Part shown: in pieces, positions 1 through 7,731 of the stretch
How the letters are laid out: every line of letters begins with the position of its first letter
Numbering within the stretch: the stretch's first letter is position 1
Virus record (IMG/VR): IMGVR_UViG_3300021197_001115
Span: 1-23,134 of that record
Length of the DNA: 23,134 bases
Reading direction: 5' to 3' (one strand)
DNA from: a virus
Notes under the pieces: model-generated
What the model was told of the DNA's origin: nothing
Seen by the model: only the letters and a program-made list of their open reading frames with translations
Database searches by the model: none
Translations under genes and position numbers: made by a program

Positions 1-207
1 ATCCCTCATTGTAGTTTCTAATTTAATACCAATATAACCTGTTGCGGCGGTGCCACCCATTATACCTTTAAAAATAGCATCATCTCTTTTTCTTTGTTTA
101 ATTCTTTTGATAACTTTACTTTCAGATCGGTCGAGAAAGGTTTTTTTCTTTTTCTTCTTTTTACCTAAAAGACCCAAGCCTTTTTTTGCAATACCGAAGA
201 TGCCCAT
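1..207 (-). CDS. Small Lys-rich phage protein, 3' end cut by window edge
   Basis: The frame opens with ATG at 207 behind a good Shine-Dalgarno site (AGGAG, 7 nt from the start) that lies in the last codons of the gene before it. It stays open for 69 codons to the left edge with no stop, so the protein is truncated here. It begins MGIFGIAKKGLGLL, followed by a run of seven lysines (residues 16-22), a basic stretch (KRIKQRKRDD) and then a Gly/Ala-rich weakly hydrophobic segment (GIMGGTAATGYIGI) near residues 57-70 that could be a short membrane or membrane-surface helix. I do not recognise the family. Small basic proteins of this style recur through the operon. A virion-associated or nucleic-acid-binding role is possible but is only inference. 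Confidence 0.6.
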   Translation of the reverse strand, partial: MGIFGIAKKGLGLLGKKKKKKKTFLDRSESKVIKRIKQRKRDDAIFKGIMGGTAATGYIGIKLETTMRD

Positions 208-209
208 GA

Positions 210-338
210 TTAATCTCCTGTGAGTTCGTCTTCAAGCTGAATGATTTCAGCCATAACTTCTGATTCGTTGTCCTCGGTCATTGAGCCACGAAGCTCTCTA
301 ATTCTCTCTAGGATATCTTCTTCTTTATCATATGACAT
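210..338 (-). CDS. 42-aa acidic helical protein, unknown function
   Basis: This is a 42-residue frame starting at ATG 338, whose A overlaps the TAA stop of the upstream Lys-rich gene (TAATG). It ends at a TAA two bases before the next gene. The product is rich in Glu and Asp, with the pattern EEDILERIRELRGSM followed by EVMAEIIQLEDELTG, which reads as two amphipathic helices and a possible helical hairpin or coiled coil. It is the only clearly acidic protein in a group of very basic neighbours, so an interaction with one of them is conceivable, but nothing in the sequence shows it. I do not recognise a family. Support comes from the stop/start overlap, the Shine-Dalgarno site for the following gene inside its last codons, and tight spacing. 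Confidence 0.6.
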   Translation of the reverse strand: MSYDKEEDILERIRELRGSMTEDNESEVMAEIIQLEDELTGD

Positions 339-691
339 TATTTCTTACCTTTTTTTGACATACCAGCTTTAGAGCTAGATCCTAAAATTATTGATTTAGC
401 TTTACCTTTTGGTTTACCAGTATTTTTCGCCTTTTTCTTTTTGTTTGTTGTTATGGTGTCGGCTACTGCAACAGTTGGGGCACCAACAAAAGCTATACCT
501 TTCATAGTTTCTTCAACAGTGTCACCTATTCTATCTTTTTTGCTTCCAACATCTCTAGTTTGTTTTTTTTGCATTCCTGCTTTTGAACTAGGATTACTTA
601 CAGAAAATTTTGAAGGTGCTGATTTACCACCTTTTTTGCTTGCTTTAAATCCACCCGTAACACCTTTTTTCACTACTGTGAATAAACCCAT
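338..691 (-). CDS. Lys-rich 117-aa phage protein with duplicated SSKAGM motif
   Basis: The ATG at 691 overlaps the stop of the preceding gene by one base (TAATG), and its own stop overlaps the next start the same way, so it is embedded in the operon. The protein is very rich in lysine, serine and glycine. The motif SSKAGM followed by a lysine-rich tract occurs twice: near residues 35-43 (SSKAGMQKK) and again at the C-terminus (SSKAGMSKKGKK). Between them is a modestly hydrophobic stretch (MKGIAFVGAPTVAVADTI) that could be a membrane or buried helix. No family is recognised. The charge suggests binding to DNA, RNA or another acidic surface, which is inference from composition only. The long T-rich runs on the plus strand here are lysine codons, not terminators. 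Confidence 0.7.
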   Translation of the reverse strand: MGLFTVVKKGVTGGFKASKKGGKSAPSKFSVSNPSSKAGMQKKQTRDVGSKKDRIGDTVEETMKGIAFVGAPTVAVADTITTNKKKKAKNTGKPKGKAKSIILGSSSKAGMSKKGKK

Positions 692-861
692 TAGTTTGGC
701 CTTACGTTGTAACCTAAGCCTTTAGTAGCTGCTCCGCCACCTCTAGCTGTTCCTCTAACAACACCACCATCTTTCATGTAACCCATTTTGTTACGGACTT
801 TTTTTGGTAGTTTTGCTAGACCTTTATTCTTTGCAGGTACTGGTTTTAAATTCTTTTTCAT
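691..861 (-). CDS. 56-aa basic Gly-rich protein, unknown function
   Basis: A strong Shine-Dalgarno site (AGGAGG) lies 4 nt before ATG 861, and the stop TAA overlaps the next gene's ATG by one base. The product starts MKKNLKPVPAKNKGLAKLPK, continues with a basic patch (KKVRNKMGYMKDGG) and ends in a Gly/Ala-rich tail (RGTARGGGAATKGLGY, then NVRPN). The GGGAATKG element is reminiscent of short tails seen on many small marine phage proteins, but I cannot name a family. Its neighbours are other small basic proteins and, upstream, the lysozyme gene. There is no signal peptide, clear membrane helix or cysteine pair. It is well supported as a gene by the ribosome binding site and the coupling at both ends; the function is unknown. 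Confidence 0.7.
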   Translation of the reverse strand: MKKNLKPVPAKNKGLAKLPKKVRNKMGYMKDGGVVRGTARGGGAATKGLGYNVRPN

Positions 862-872
862 AGAGCCTCCTA

Positions 873-1031
873 TTACTTCTTTTTAGCGTCTCTGGCTTTT
901 CTAGCTCTATCCATAGCTTTTGCAGTCACGCTTACTGGATCTAACTTAATTTCTATTATTTTAGATTCATCAATTACGCCAGGAGATGAGAAGAGTTTGT
1001 GTCCTAAATGTTTATAAGTATATTTACCCAT
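873..1031 (-). CDS. 52-aa protein with basic C-terminal helix, unknown
   Basis: The ATG at 1031 is preceded by AGGA at a workable distance, and the frame ends at a TAA 11 bases before the next gene's ATG; the Shine-Dalgarno site of that next gene sits in this gap. The protein begins MGKYTYKHLGHKLFSSPGVI, has a central acidic-hydrophobic strand (DESKIIEIKLDPVSV) and ends with a strongly basic helix (AKAMDRARKARDAKKK). It lies directly after the lysozyme stop with 15 bases between. I do not recognise a family and see no catalytic motif. It has the size and layout of small late accessory proteins in phage operons. The confident part is that it is coding; no function is assigned. Confidence 0.65.
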   Translation of the reverse strand: MGKYTYKHLGHKLFSSPGVIDESKIIEIKLDPVSVTAKAMDRARKARDAKKK

Positions 1032-1046
1032 GCTTGAATCCTACTC

Positions 1047-1502
1047 TTATACGTTCGTTTTTGCAACTATTTCTGCAAGACTTTCGCATCTTTTTGTTGT
1101 CTGTTTATGCCACTTCGAGTCCTTCATTTCAGTAGCTGCGTCTTTCCAGCGTTTTTCACGCATGGCTTTCCACATGTTTTTGAACTTACGAACACCGTTT
1201 GTGCCTAATTGAAACACCATTTCTAGTATAACTTCAGATACATTGTCAGGTAAATCGTGTCCAACACACTCATCTATCAATAGATCAGCCCCCGCAGCAG
1301 CTCTATTCAGGTCTATATCAAATAGTTCTTCGACTTCTTCCATGGATATTTCAACGCCTTCAGCGTATCGTGTCCGTTCGTGAGGCTGAATAAGGTGGCC
1401 TATGCCGATCGTGGCTTTTCCTAGTGTGTCTAAATACATTACTGTGCGCACCCCTTCATGCAAACGCACCCTTGCTTTCAAGTCATCTGTTAAATCAATC
1501 AT
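1047..1502 (-). CDS. T4-type lysozyme (endolysin), GH24 family
   Basis: This is an N-acetylmuramidase of the T4 lysozyme type, which cleaves the bond between MurNAc and GlcNAc in host peptidoglycan at lysis or, if carried in the virion, during entry. The diagnostic site is clear: L-H-E-G, then Asp and Thr in the spacing E-x8-D-x5-T (E16, D25, T31 from the chosen start), within RLHEGVRTVMYLDTLGKATI followed by GIGHL. These match Glu11, Asp20 and Thr26 of T4 lysozyme. The C-terminal half (LEMVFQLGTNGVRKFKNMW, then DSKWHKQT and RCESLAEIV) also fits the family. I chose ATG 1502 over a TTG 15 bases upstream because ATG 1502 overlaps the stop of the preceding micro-gene as ATGA. There is no signal peptide, so export would need a holin, which I cannot identify with confidence nearby. 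Confidence 0.93.
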   Translation of the reverse strand: MIDLTDDLKARVRLHEGVRTVMYLDTLGKATIGIGHLIQPHERTRYAEGVEISMEEVEELFDIDLNRAAAGADLLIDECVGHDLPDNVSEVILEMVFQLGTNGVRKFKNMWKAMREKRWKDAATEMKDSKWHKQTTKRCESLAEIVAKTNV

Positions 1503-1597
1503 GATCCTATTCCCCAATGCTTTTGATGTTCATCGGGATCTCCTTTCTTAAATAAATTTTTAATTTTAAATGTTATAACTGCCCACAGGTTTTTCAT
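1499..1597 (-). CDS. 32-aa micro-protein upstream of lysozyme
   Basis: A 33-codon frame starts at ATG 1597, inside the last codons of the 179-aa gene, and ends at TGA 1499-1501, overlapping the lysozyme ATG as ATGA. The product begins with a hydrophobic/aromatic segment (MKNLWAVITFKI), then a basic patch (KNLFKKGDPDE) and ends HQKHWGIGS. The ATGA coupling to the lysozyme start and the sensible amphipathic composition argue that it is real and not a chance frame. The Shine-Dalgarno site is weak. The N-terminal hydrophobic stretch is too short for a typical holin helix but could bind membrane, so a lysis accessory role is possible. No family is recognised. Confidence 0.5.
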   Translation of the reverse strand: MKNLWAVITFKIKNLFKKGDPDEHQKHWGIGS

Positions 1598-2105
1598 TAT
1601 CTAGTTTACCTAATAAATCAAAAATACCATTATTCCCAACATTTTGCAAGTTAGCTTCTAATAATTGTGGCATGCCTCCCATTGGCATATTAGGATTCGG
1701 TGGAATTCCCATGATCCCTGGATCGGGGTCCATGGGATATACTTCTTGTGGTCTAATTGTAGGTGTATTAAATAATCTTTCTTCAAACTCAATACCCTCA
1801 CTTAGTCTGTCTGCTCCAGGTACAGATCTGATGTCAGGTTCGCTAGGCATGACTCCTTTAGGTACTGGAAAAGGAAAAGTTTGACCCTGTATATTAGGTA
1901 TAACATTCGGCTCACTTGGTATCACCATTTCTTCTTCGGGTAACATAAACTGATTAGGTCCTGGTTCAAAGCCCTCGAACCTTGGTAACATATCTATGTT
2001 TTCTGGTGGACCTTCAGCAAGTTTTTTTGTTGCACCACCCTTATTCATTTTCAATGGCTTCATCGGTAATTGACTTAACGGTGTTACAGCATCTAAAGCG
2101 ATCAT
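1566..2105 (-). CDS. Pro/Met-rich 179-aa virion-operon protein, unknown
   Basis: ATG 2105 overlaps the TGA of the 951-aa gene upstream (ATGA), indicating coupled translation. The protein is dominated by proline, glutamate, methionine and asparagine, with segments such as PKGVMPSEPDIRSVPG and PMDPDPGIMGIPPNPNMP, so most of it is probably extended or disordered. Near the N-terminus is KMNKGGATKKLAEGPP, a Lys/Gly-Gly element of the type common at the ends of marine phage virion proteins. The C-terminus (LLEANLQNVGNNGIFDLLG, then KLDNEKPVGSYNI) looks helical. There are no catalytic motifs or membrane segments. From its place directly behind the large internal-protein genes I infer a virion or assembly partner, but cannot name the family. 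Confidence 0.75.
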   Translation of the reverse strand: MIALDAVTPLSQLPMKPLKMNKGGATKKLAEGPPENIDMLPRFEGFEPGPNQFMLPEEEMVIPSEPNVIPNIQGQTFPFPVPKGVMPSEPDIRSVPGADRLSEGIEFEERLFNTPTIRPQEVYPMDPDPGIMGIPPNPNMPMGGMPQLLEANLQNVGNNGIFDLLGKLDNEKPVGSYNI

Positions 2106-4957
2106 AGTGTTCCTATTCCTTTTTTCATCATTTGACTTTCTAAGGCATCATCTAAAGTTCCAAAAGCTAAATCACTTCGAGTTTGTGGTGCAAGTTGTAC
2201 TCCTGGAATATTTGGTTGTAGTGAAACGTCAGGTTGAAAGGTAGTATCATAAAAACGTTGTTCTTGCGTATCAGGCGTAACTCTTCTGTCAATCTCACGT
2301 AAAGTTTCTAAATCACGTCCTTGTGGAGTTTCAGTCATTAATTCAATTTGTTTATCTCTAGCTGCGTTTTGTTCTAATTTACTTTGAGGATTTTGTATTA
2401 AACTAATAATCGATTGATCAATCTCTTTCATAAAGTCTTGTTCTTCTAAATCTTCATCAGTTGGTAAGAATTCATTTGCCCATTGTATGAGGTCATTTCT
2501 TCTTGACTTTGTAAGAGGATCTTTTGTAGGAAACTTAACAGCGTCAGTATACACTTCAGTAAATGCTTTTAAAGCTTTAGGACTTGTTAATAATTTTGAA
2601 CCATACTTTAACATTAATGCTGTCATAATAGGATTCATAGCCACAAATCCACCTGCGCCTGCGCCCATAGCAGAACCTAACATGATTCCTTTAAAACCAC
2701 TCAAGGTAATCCTTCTAGTAACGAAGGTTGAAGGATCATTAACAATGAAAGCACCTGCCGCATCTGCTGCAGATAAAAAGTCTTTTATACCATTAACTGT
2801 TACGCCTGTGCCCTCTAATGCTTCAGTAAGAACTTCAATACCATCTTCAGTATCTAAACCTAGTTTCTTAGCAAATGCTTGTGGACTAAATTCTACTTGA
2901 CCAAATTCTAACATTTCTGGTGCTGCTTTTTTCAAACCCTGCTTTTGAATTAAATCAGGACTTGCGGAAGTAACATTTAAGTATTGATTAGGTGTTACAC
3001 CAACAGGAAGACCTACGATTGAATCATTAAGGGCATCACCTAAGAGTCTTCTTACAACTCTTAATTGACCCGCATTGGGTGCAACGCTCGTAATAGGTAG
3101 AACTTTTTTAATGGTTTGATTATATGTTGGACTTTTTGGATCTAAATCTTTTACAAGAGTTTCTATATTAACAACCACTCCCTCTTTGTTACCCGCTTTT
3201 CTAAAAGCTTGTACTTGTTCAGGTGTTGCTTTTGATAGTTCTAATAAATGTCTCATTGCATCAGGATCATTTTTCGCTCTTTGTAAAATGGTGTCAAAAA
3301 CTTCTTTTGTATACATCATGCCATATTTTTGATCAGGTCCTGGACCAAATATGTTTGCATTAACTTGTTTTACATTTGATGCCACGCCTCCTGTATAATC
3401 AGGTATGGTTGCTGCAAAATATTCATTAGCAGCAGAAAGTTTTTTCAAAGCAGTATTAAAGACAACATCATCCACTTCATTACCTATATTTTTAAGATTG
3501 GTAATATCCATTTCTAACATCGCAGCTAAATTACCAATGGCTTGTGCTTGGTTTTCTGGAATCTTACCTTTAAATTCTGTTTTAAAATTAACTGCAAAAT
3601 CATTAAACATTTGACGAAGTGTGATTGCTTGTTCCATTGTAATATTAGGATCTAATTTTCCTAACATTCCATATAACTTTCCAAAAGATTCTTGAGATTT
3701 TGAACCTGGAAATTGAAAAGGTTCTCCTGTCGTAAGACCGGGAATACCCTCTTCGTACGATGCTCGAGTGTCATTAGCAAGTTTTCTAAAATTGTCTATG
3801 TTTATAACTTTTTTACCTTTTAGTTTTTTGGCATACTCTTCAAAGTTTTCATATAAATATCGTTGTGCATTTCTTACAGACTCATAATTACTTTGCATCA
3901 TCTTAGACAAATCCTTTCCTAACATTGAAACTGTTTGTAGGGGTGCTACAGAGTTCATTAATTTACCTAAATATTGTCTTGAAGCTTCTTGCACAGCTTG
4001 TTGTTGTGTTCCAAATTCTTTACCTACCCATGGTAAAACACCAATAACTTTACTGTACGCTCTCCAAAATGGCATATTGGTAGCCTGAATAATACCCAAT
4101 GGCATACCGTAAGTGTCTGATATCTCAGCTAATTTTTGTAAATTCTTTTTTGTAGGACTAATGCCAAATATTTTATTACCAATAAATCCTTTTGTATGAT
4201 TGAAGATAGGTCCCATTGCAGCGGCTCCACCTGTAAATGCAGCGTTTAACATAGTGTCATATAAAAATTGTGAACTTGCTTCTTTCAAACTAGGGTTTGG
4301 TAAATCTAATAATGTTCTAAGAATTCTGTTACTAAAATCATAGGCATAACCACCCGCTTGTGTTCCAAGTAGTTCAGAGCCATATAATTCTTGCGGAGTT
4401 AATAAAGTAAAAGGATTTCGTGTACCCATTATCTTTGCAGCCTGTGCAGCTGTTACAGCACCCATGCCTCCTATCATTTCAGCAGATGGTTTAGAAACTA
4501 AGTTTTGAGGTAGTCTAATATCGTCAGGCAAGTATTGCCCTACAAAAGGAATGTAAGAACCGGGGTTAGGTAGTGAAAACTCTTTTGCTGCTTGATTATA
4601 GTAAAAGTTTGCTGGATCTTTTATTAACTCTTCACGAGCCATAACATCAGAAGTTTTATTAGCTAGTTCGCCATAGTATTCTTTACTTCCTTTTTCAAAA
4701 GGAATTCCAGAAAGTAACATTTGTTTGTCACTAGCTTCAATTTTTTTTAATACTTCTTGAGTTCCCTCAAATGTTAAATCAGCAGGTAAGCCGTAAGCTT
4801 TTTTTATTTTACTTAAATCTTGTGAAGACATCTTACCTCCAGGCATCTCTAACATAATTGTTTTTTGATTAGGAGTGCCTTTCATTAAGGTAATTGGCTT
4901 GCCTTTTTTTGTTCCTGGTGTGAAAGAATCTATTTGTACAATGTTATCTCTTTCCAT
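2102..4957 (-). CDS. Large internal virion / ejection protein candidate (951 aa)
   Basis: The largest gene of the window encodes 951 residues and starts at ATG 4957, one base overlapped with the stop of the 626-aa gene. It is mostly helical and soluble by composition, with one notable Gly/Ala/Met-rich hydrophobic stretch around residues 755-785 (IMLGSAMGAGAGGFVAMNPI and beyond) that could insert in or cross a membrane. Short-tailed phages carry internal proteins that are ejected ahead of DNA and form a conduit across the cell envelope, and these are typically long, helical and encoded together after the tail genes; size and position here fit. I see no lytic transglycosylase, protease or polymerase motif. 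Naming it an ejection protein rests on synteny and composition and not on a recognised domain. Confidence 0.7.
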   Translation of the reverse strand: MERDNIVQIDSFTPGTKKGKPITLMKGTPNQKTIMLEMPGGKMSSQDLSKIKKAYGLPADLTFEGTQEVLKKIEASDKQMLLSGIPFEKGSKEYYGELANKTSDVMAREELIKDPANFYYNQAAKEFSLPNPGSYIPFVGQYLPDDIRLPQNLVSKPSAEMIGGMGAVTAAQAAKIMGTRNPFTLLTPQELYGSELLGTQAGGYAYDFSNRILRTLLDLPNPSLKEASSQFLYDTMLNAAFTGGAAAMGPIFNHTKGFIGNKIFGISPTKKNLQKLAEISDTYGMPLGIIQATNMPFWRAYSKVIGVLPWVGKEFGTQQQAVQEASRQYLGKLMNSVAPLQTVSMLGKDLSKMMQSNYESVRNAQRYLYENFEEYAKKLKGKKVINIDNFRKLANDTRASYEEGIPGLTTGEPFQFPGSKSQESFGKLYGMLGKLDPNITMEQAITLRQMFNDFAVNFKTEFKGKIPENQAQAIGNLAAMLEMDITNLKNIGNEVDDVVFNTALKKLSAANEYFAATIPDYTGGVASNVKQVNANIFGPGPDQKYGMMYTKEVFDTILQRAKNDPDAMRHLLELSKATPEQVQAFRKAGNKEGVVVNIETLVKDLDPKSPTYNQTIKKVLPITSVAPNAGQLRVVRRLLGDALNDSIVGLPVGVTPNQYLNVTSASPDLIQKQGLKKAAPEMLEFGQVEFSPQAFAKKLGLDTEDGIEVLTEALEGTGVTVNGIKDFLSAADAAGAFIVNDPSTFVTRRITLSGFKGIMLGSAMGAGAGGFVAMNPIMTALMLKYGSKLLTSPKALKAFTEVYTDAVKFPTKDPLTKSRRNDLIQWANEFLPTDEDLEEQDFMKEIDQSIISLIQNPQSKLEQNAARDKQIELMTETPQGRDLETLREIDRRVTPDTQEQRFYDTTFQPDVSLQPNIPGVQLAPQTRSDLAFGTLDDALESQMMKKGIGTL

Positions 4958-6837
4958 TACATTAACCCTTCTACAGAAGATACACTAAATAAATCATCAA
5001 GATCTATCACTTCACCTTCGTTATCAAATTCATTAGGTACAGTTCTTTGTTGATTTTCTGGTTGTTGACTTTGTGTGGTACCCTCTTCAGGACTTGTACC
5101 TTCTTGATTTATTTGACTTAAATATTGATTAAAGTCTTTAGGATCAAGACCTAAATTTCTTAAAATGCTTTCTGTTTTTGTACGATCGGAGAAAGTTGGA
5201 TCTCTTGTTAAAATCTCAGGGTATGCACGTAGTAAACCACCTTGAGCTTGTCTAATTTTACGATCAACTTCTTTTAACGCAGCGATCACATCTTGTGGAG
5301 CTTTTGCACCATAAATAGAAATCGCATCACTGGCACGTTTAATATCATCCACGTTCAAACGACCTGTTGGTTTGTTAGCTCTAGCTAAACCATAAATAAT
5401 AAAGTTTTCACGAACTTTGTTTTCTGCATAACTTGTGTCATAACCTTGGCTTACGAACCAATCTTCATTGAATAAATCAGCCATGGATGCTTCTACATCT
5501 TTAGTTGTTGATGCAAAAGGATTATTTCCTGAAGGTAGATCAGTAAGAGTAATAACAGTTTCTTTGTCGTTATAATCATCAAACTCAAGGAAATCTTTAT
5601 TGTATAGCTGTTCACCACCACTGGTTAAGTTAGTACCTGCTAGTCCACTTCCACCTGATTGTTTTGAAATTTCGTTAAAAATAGATTCAATATTAAAGGC
5701 CGTGCTTTGAATAATACTTTGAATATTACCAGGTAAACCTAACTTATTAATATCACTTGAAGCAGTCACTAAAATACTTGATATGTCTGATCTAATACCG
5801 TCTAGTGATGCAAAGTCTTGAACACCTTCTGTAATCTTCTGCACGGAGGGTGTCAATGATTCAAGTGTAGCTTGTTCTGTTCCAGGTTGTGTTTTTCCAA
5901 TAATTGTTGCATTAAAAGTGCCGTCAGGGCCAGCAGGAATAGGCACATCAAAAATCTGTACTTGTCTTCCATCTTCTAACCCTTGTACTCGACCTAACAT
6001 TAATTGTGGTCCGAATTCGGAAGCAACCATTCTACCACTGCCATATTGTCTTGCACCTGTTGGATCAATGTAGCTAACATTTAAAGGCGCATCCAAATCA
6101 TTTAACATACTCAAAGAAGATTTTATTCTTTCTTTTTGCACGTCAAGATTGTGTGAGGATACATCTTTTAAAATATCAGAATTAAAACTCATAAATTTGG
6201 TCATGTCATCATTGTCATAACCCATCATCTTCAAAAAGAAATCAGCTTCTTTTTCCATAATTATTTTATTTGCATCTTGTGCTTGTTGAACAGCAAGCTC
6301 TCCAACTTTCATTTGATAATTAATTTTGTTTAATTGGTCTTGATCTGCTCTACTTAAAGCTTTTCCAGTGGCTTGTGCTAATACATCAAGAGCACCTGCA
6401 ACGCCTTTAAATTGTGTTCTGCCATTTAAGGCATCAATGACAAAATTAAGAGTTGAATCTAAACCACTTCTTTTTGGAAGTTCTCCTAAAGATTGTCTAA
6501 TCTGTGCTTCAAAATCAGCAGGATTGTAACGATCACCTAGACCTAAAGCTTTGTAGTATTGATCGGCATATTCTCTTCTTTGATCTCTCACAGGTAAATA
6601 CTGACCCGCAAACTGATTGGCCATGGCATTCATATAAGATGTTGTATCAACATCTTGTGCCGCTTGTTGTACACTGGTTGCAGCATTAGCTTCCATTTCA
6701 GGAGTTGGTGCTTCTTGCTGTTCCGATATAGAAAATTTACCTCCTTGATGAGGTCTAATAGAATTTATTGGTTGAATAGGATCAACTGTTAAGTCGATTT
6801 TGAAATCGCTAAGGGTATCATATCCTAAAGAACTCAT
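4957..6837 (-). CDS. Internal virion / ejection protein candidate (626 aa)
   Basis: ATG 6837 follows a strong GGAGGG Shine-Dalgarno site that overlaps the previous stop. The product has a disordered N-terminus, then a long helical region rich in Gln, Ala and Asp (for example TSVQQAAQDVDTTSYMNAMA and the segment around DQDQLNKINYQMKVGELAVQ), a middle portion with more beta character, and a Gln/Glu/Pro-rich acidic tail (SPEEGTTQSQQPENQQ, then EVIDLDDLFSVSSVEGLM). It has no signal peptide, cysteine cluster or clear membrane helix. Its stop is coupled to the 951-aa gene (TAATG), so the two are likely made in similar amounts. I infer an internal virion protein from its place between two other proteins of that kind; the exact role is unknown. 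Confidence 0.7.
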   Translation of the reverse strand: MSSLGYDTLSDFKIDLTVDPIQPINSIRPHQGGKFSISEQQEAPTPEMEANAATSVQQAAQDVDTTSYMNAMANQFAGQYLPVRDQRREYADQYYKALGLGDRYNPADFEAQIRQSLGELPKRSGLDSTLNFVIDALNGRTQFKGVAGALDVLAQATGKALSRADQDQLNKINYQMKVGELAVQQAQDANKIIMEKEADFFLKMMGYDNDDMTKFMSFNSDILKDVSSHNLDVQKERIKSSLSMLNDLDAPLNVSYIDPTGARQYGSGRMVASEFGPQLMLGRVQGLEDGRQVQIFDVPIPAGPDGTFNATIIGKTQPGTEQATLESLTPSVQKITEGVQDFASLDGIRSDISSILVTASSDINKLGLPGNIQSIIQSTAFNIESIFNEISKQSGGSGLAGTNLTSGGEQLYNKDFLEFDDYNDKETVITLTDLPSGNNPFASTTKDVEASMADLFNEDWFVSQGYDTSYAENKVRENFIIYGLARANKPTGRLNVDDIKRASDAISIYGAKAPQDVIAALKEVDRKIRQAQGGLLRAYPEILTRDPTFSDRTKTESILRNLGLDPKDFNQYLSQINQEGTSPEEGTTQSQQPENQQRTVPNEFDNEGEVIDLDDLFSVSSVEGLM

Positions 6838-6846
6838 GAACCCTCC

Positions 6847-7731
6847 TTATCCTGCGTATCCGCCTAATGCACTTATTCCTTGTAAAAGAGGATTACCCAT
6901 TCCTGGTGCTGAAGCTTGCATGAAAGATGGTGCGGCACCACCAAGTAAGCCAGCTTGAAATGATAATTGTTGATAGGGCTGTTGATACTGAGACATTGCA
7001 TTTTGATAAGCAGTTTGTGCTGCTTGTTGATCGGCAGCAGTTTGTGTGACACCTAGTTGACTTAGTTGTGTCGCTAAATTTGCTTGTGTTGTTGGAGCTT
7101 GTACACCAAAACCTCCATATAATTGACCAATGCCTGTGCCCAGTTCACCACCTGCAAGTTGTAAACCTGCAGCAGCTTGTTGTGCTTGTCGTTGATTTTC
7201 AAATGCTGATTGTGCTTGTTGTTGTGCAGTTTGAAAACCTGATGATAATAGGCCAGCTATACCTGTGCCTAACTGTTGTTGAAAACCTCTTTGTGCTTCT
7301 GCTTCTAAAACTCCTTCACGACCACCACCGAAAGCACCTGCGCCTAAAGCCTGTGCTGCTCTTCCTTGACGTGAGATATCAAAATTTCTTTGCATTTCTT
7401 GACTGTACTTATCAATCACTTCTTGTTGATAAGGATTCATAAACTGTTGATAGGACTGTGGATCGTAGGCCCCGGTTGTTTGCGCTGAGGTTGTCATCGC
7501 ATTGCTAATAGCTGCATTTGCACCTTGTAGTGCTCCTACACCCATTCCGAAATAATCAGGTCCTGTTGTAGCTGCATTAGCGGCTAAATTTGTTGCTTGA
7601 CCAATAGCGGCTGAAGGGGAAACAACTGTTTGTGTTGGGATTGCTGCAGCATTAGACGTTAAAGCCTGACCTGCAGTTAGCACATTACCATATTGTTGTG
7701 CAATTAAATCTTGTAATTCTTGTGGTGTCAT
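6847..7731 (-). CDS. Gln/Ala/Gly-rich internal virion protein (294 aa)
   Basis: The product is heavily Gln, Ala and Gly. Its central region NPYQQEVIDKYSQEMQRNF followed by DISRQGRAAQALGAGAFGGG and REGVLEAEAQRGF matches a pattern I recognise from internal virion proteins of many short-tailed and marine phages: a predicted long amphipathic helix, a flexible GAFGGGRE hinge, then another helix full of QQAQ repeats. The C-terminus is Gly/Pro-rich and probably disordered. In such phages these proteins are packaged inside the head and ejected with DNA. ATG 7731 overlaps the TAA of the 314-aa gene. There are no enzymatic motifs. The general class (internal/ejection-type virion protein) is moderately secure; the exact function is inferred. 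Confidence 0.78.
   Translation of the reverse strand: MTPQELQDLIAQQYGNVLTAGQALTSNAAAIPTQTVVSPSAAIGQATNLAANAATTGPDYFGMGVGALQGANAAISNAMTTSAQTTGAYDPQSYQQFMNPYQQEVIDKYSQEMQRNFDISRQGRAAQALGAGAFGGGREGVLEAEAQRGFQQQLGTGIAGLLSSGFQTAQQQAQSAFENQRQAQQAAAGLQLAGGELGTGIGQLYGGFGVQAPTTQANLATQLSQLGVTQTAADQQAAQTAYQNAMSQYQQPYQQLSFQAGLLGGAAPSFMQASAPGMGNPLLQGISALGGYAG

Noticed and set aside
141-190. Long T-rich runs resembling terminator tails
   Set aside because: They are lysine codons of the minus-strand gene and are not preceded by a GC-rich stem in the transcript direction.
2487-2900. 137-codon open frame on the plus strand inside the 951-aa gene
   Set aside because: It is antisense to a long coherent protein, has no ribosome binding site or neighbours on that strand, and its product has no recognisable pattern.
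7068-7442. Leu/Val-rich plus-strand frame that could look like a membrane protein
   Set aside because: It is the complement of Gln/Ala-rich codons of the 294-aa protein (CAA/CAG read as TTG/CTG), so the hydrophobicity is an artefact.
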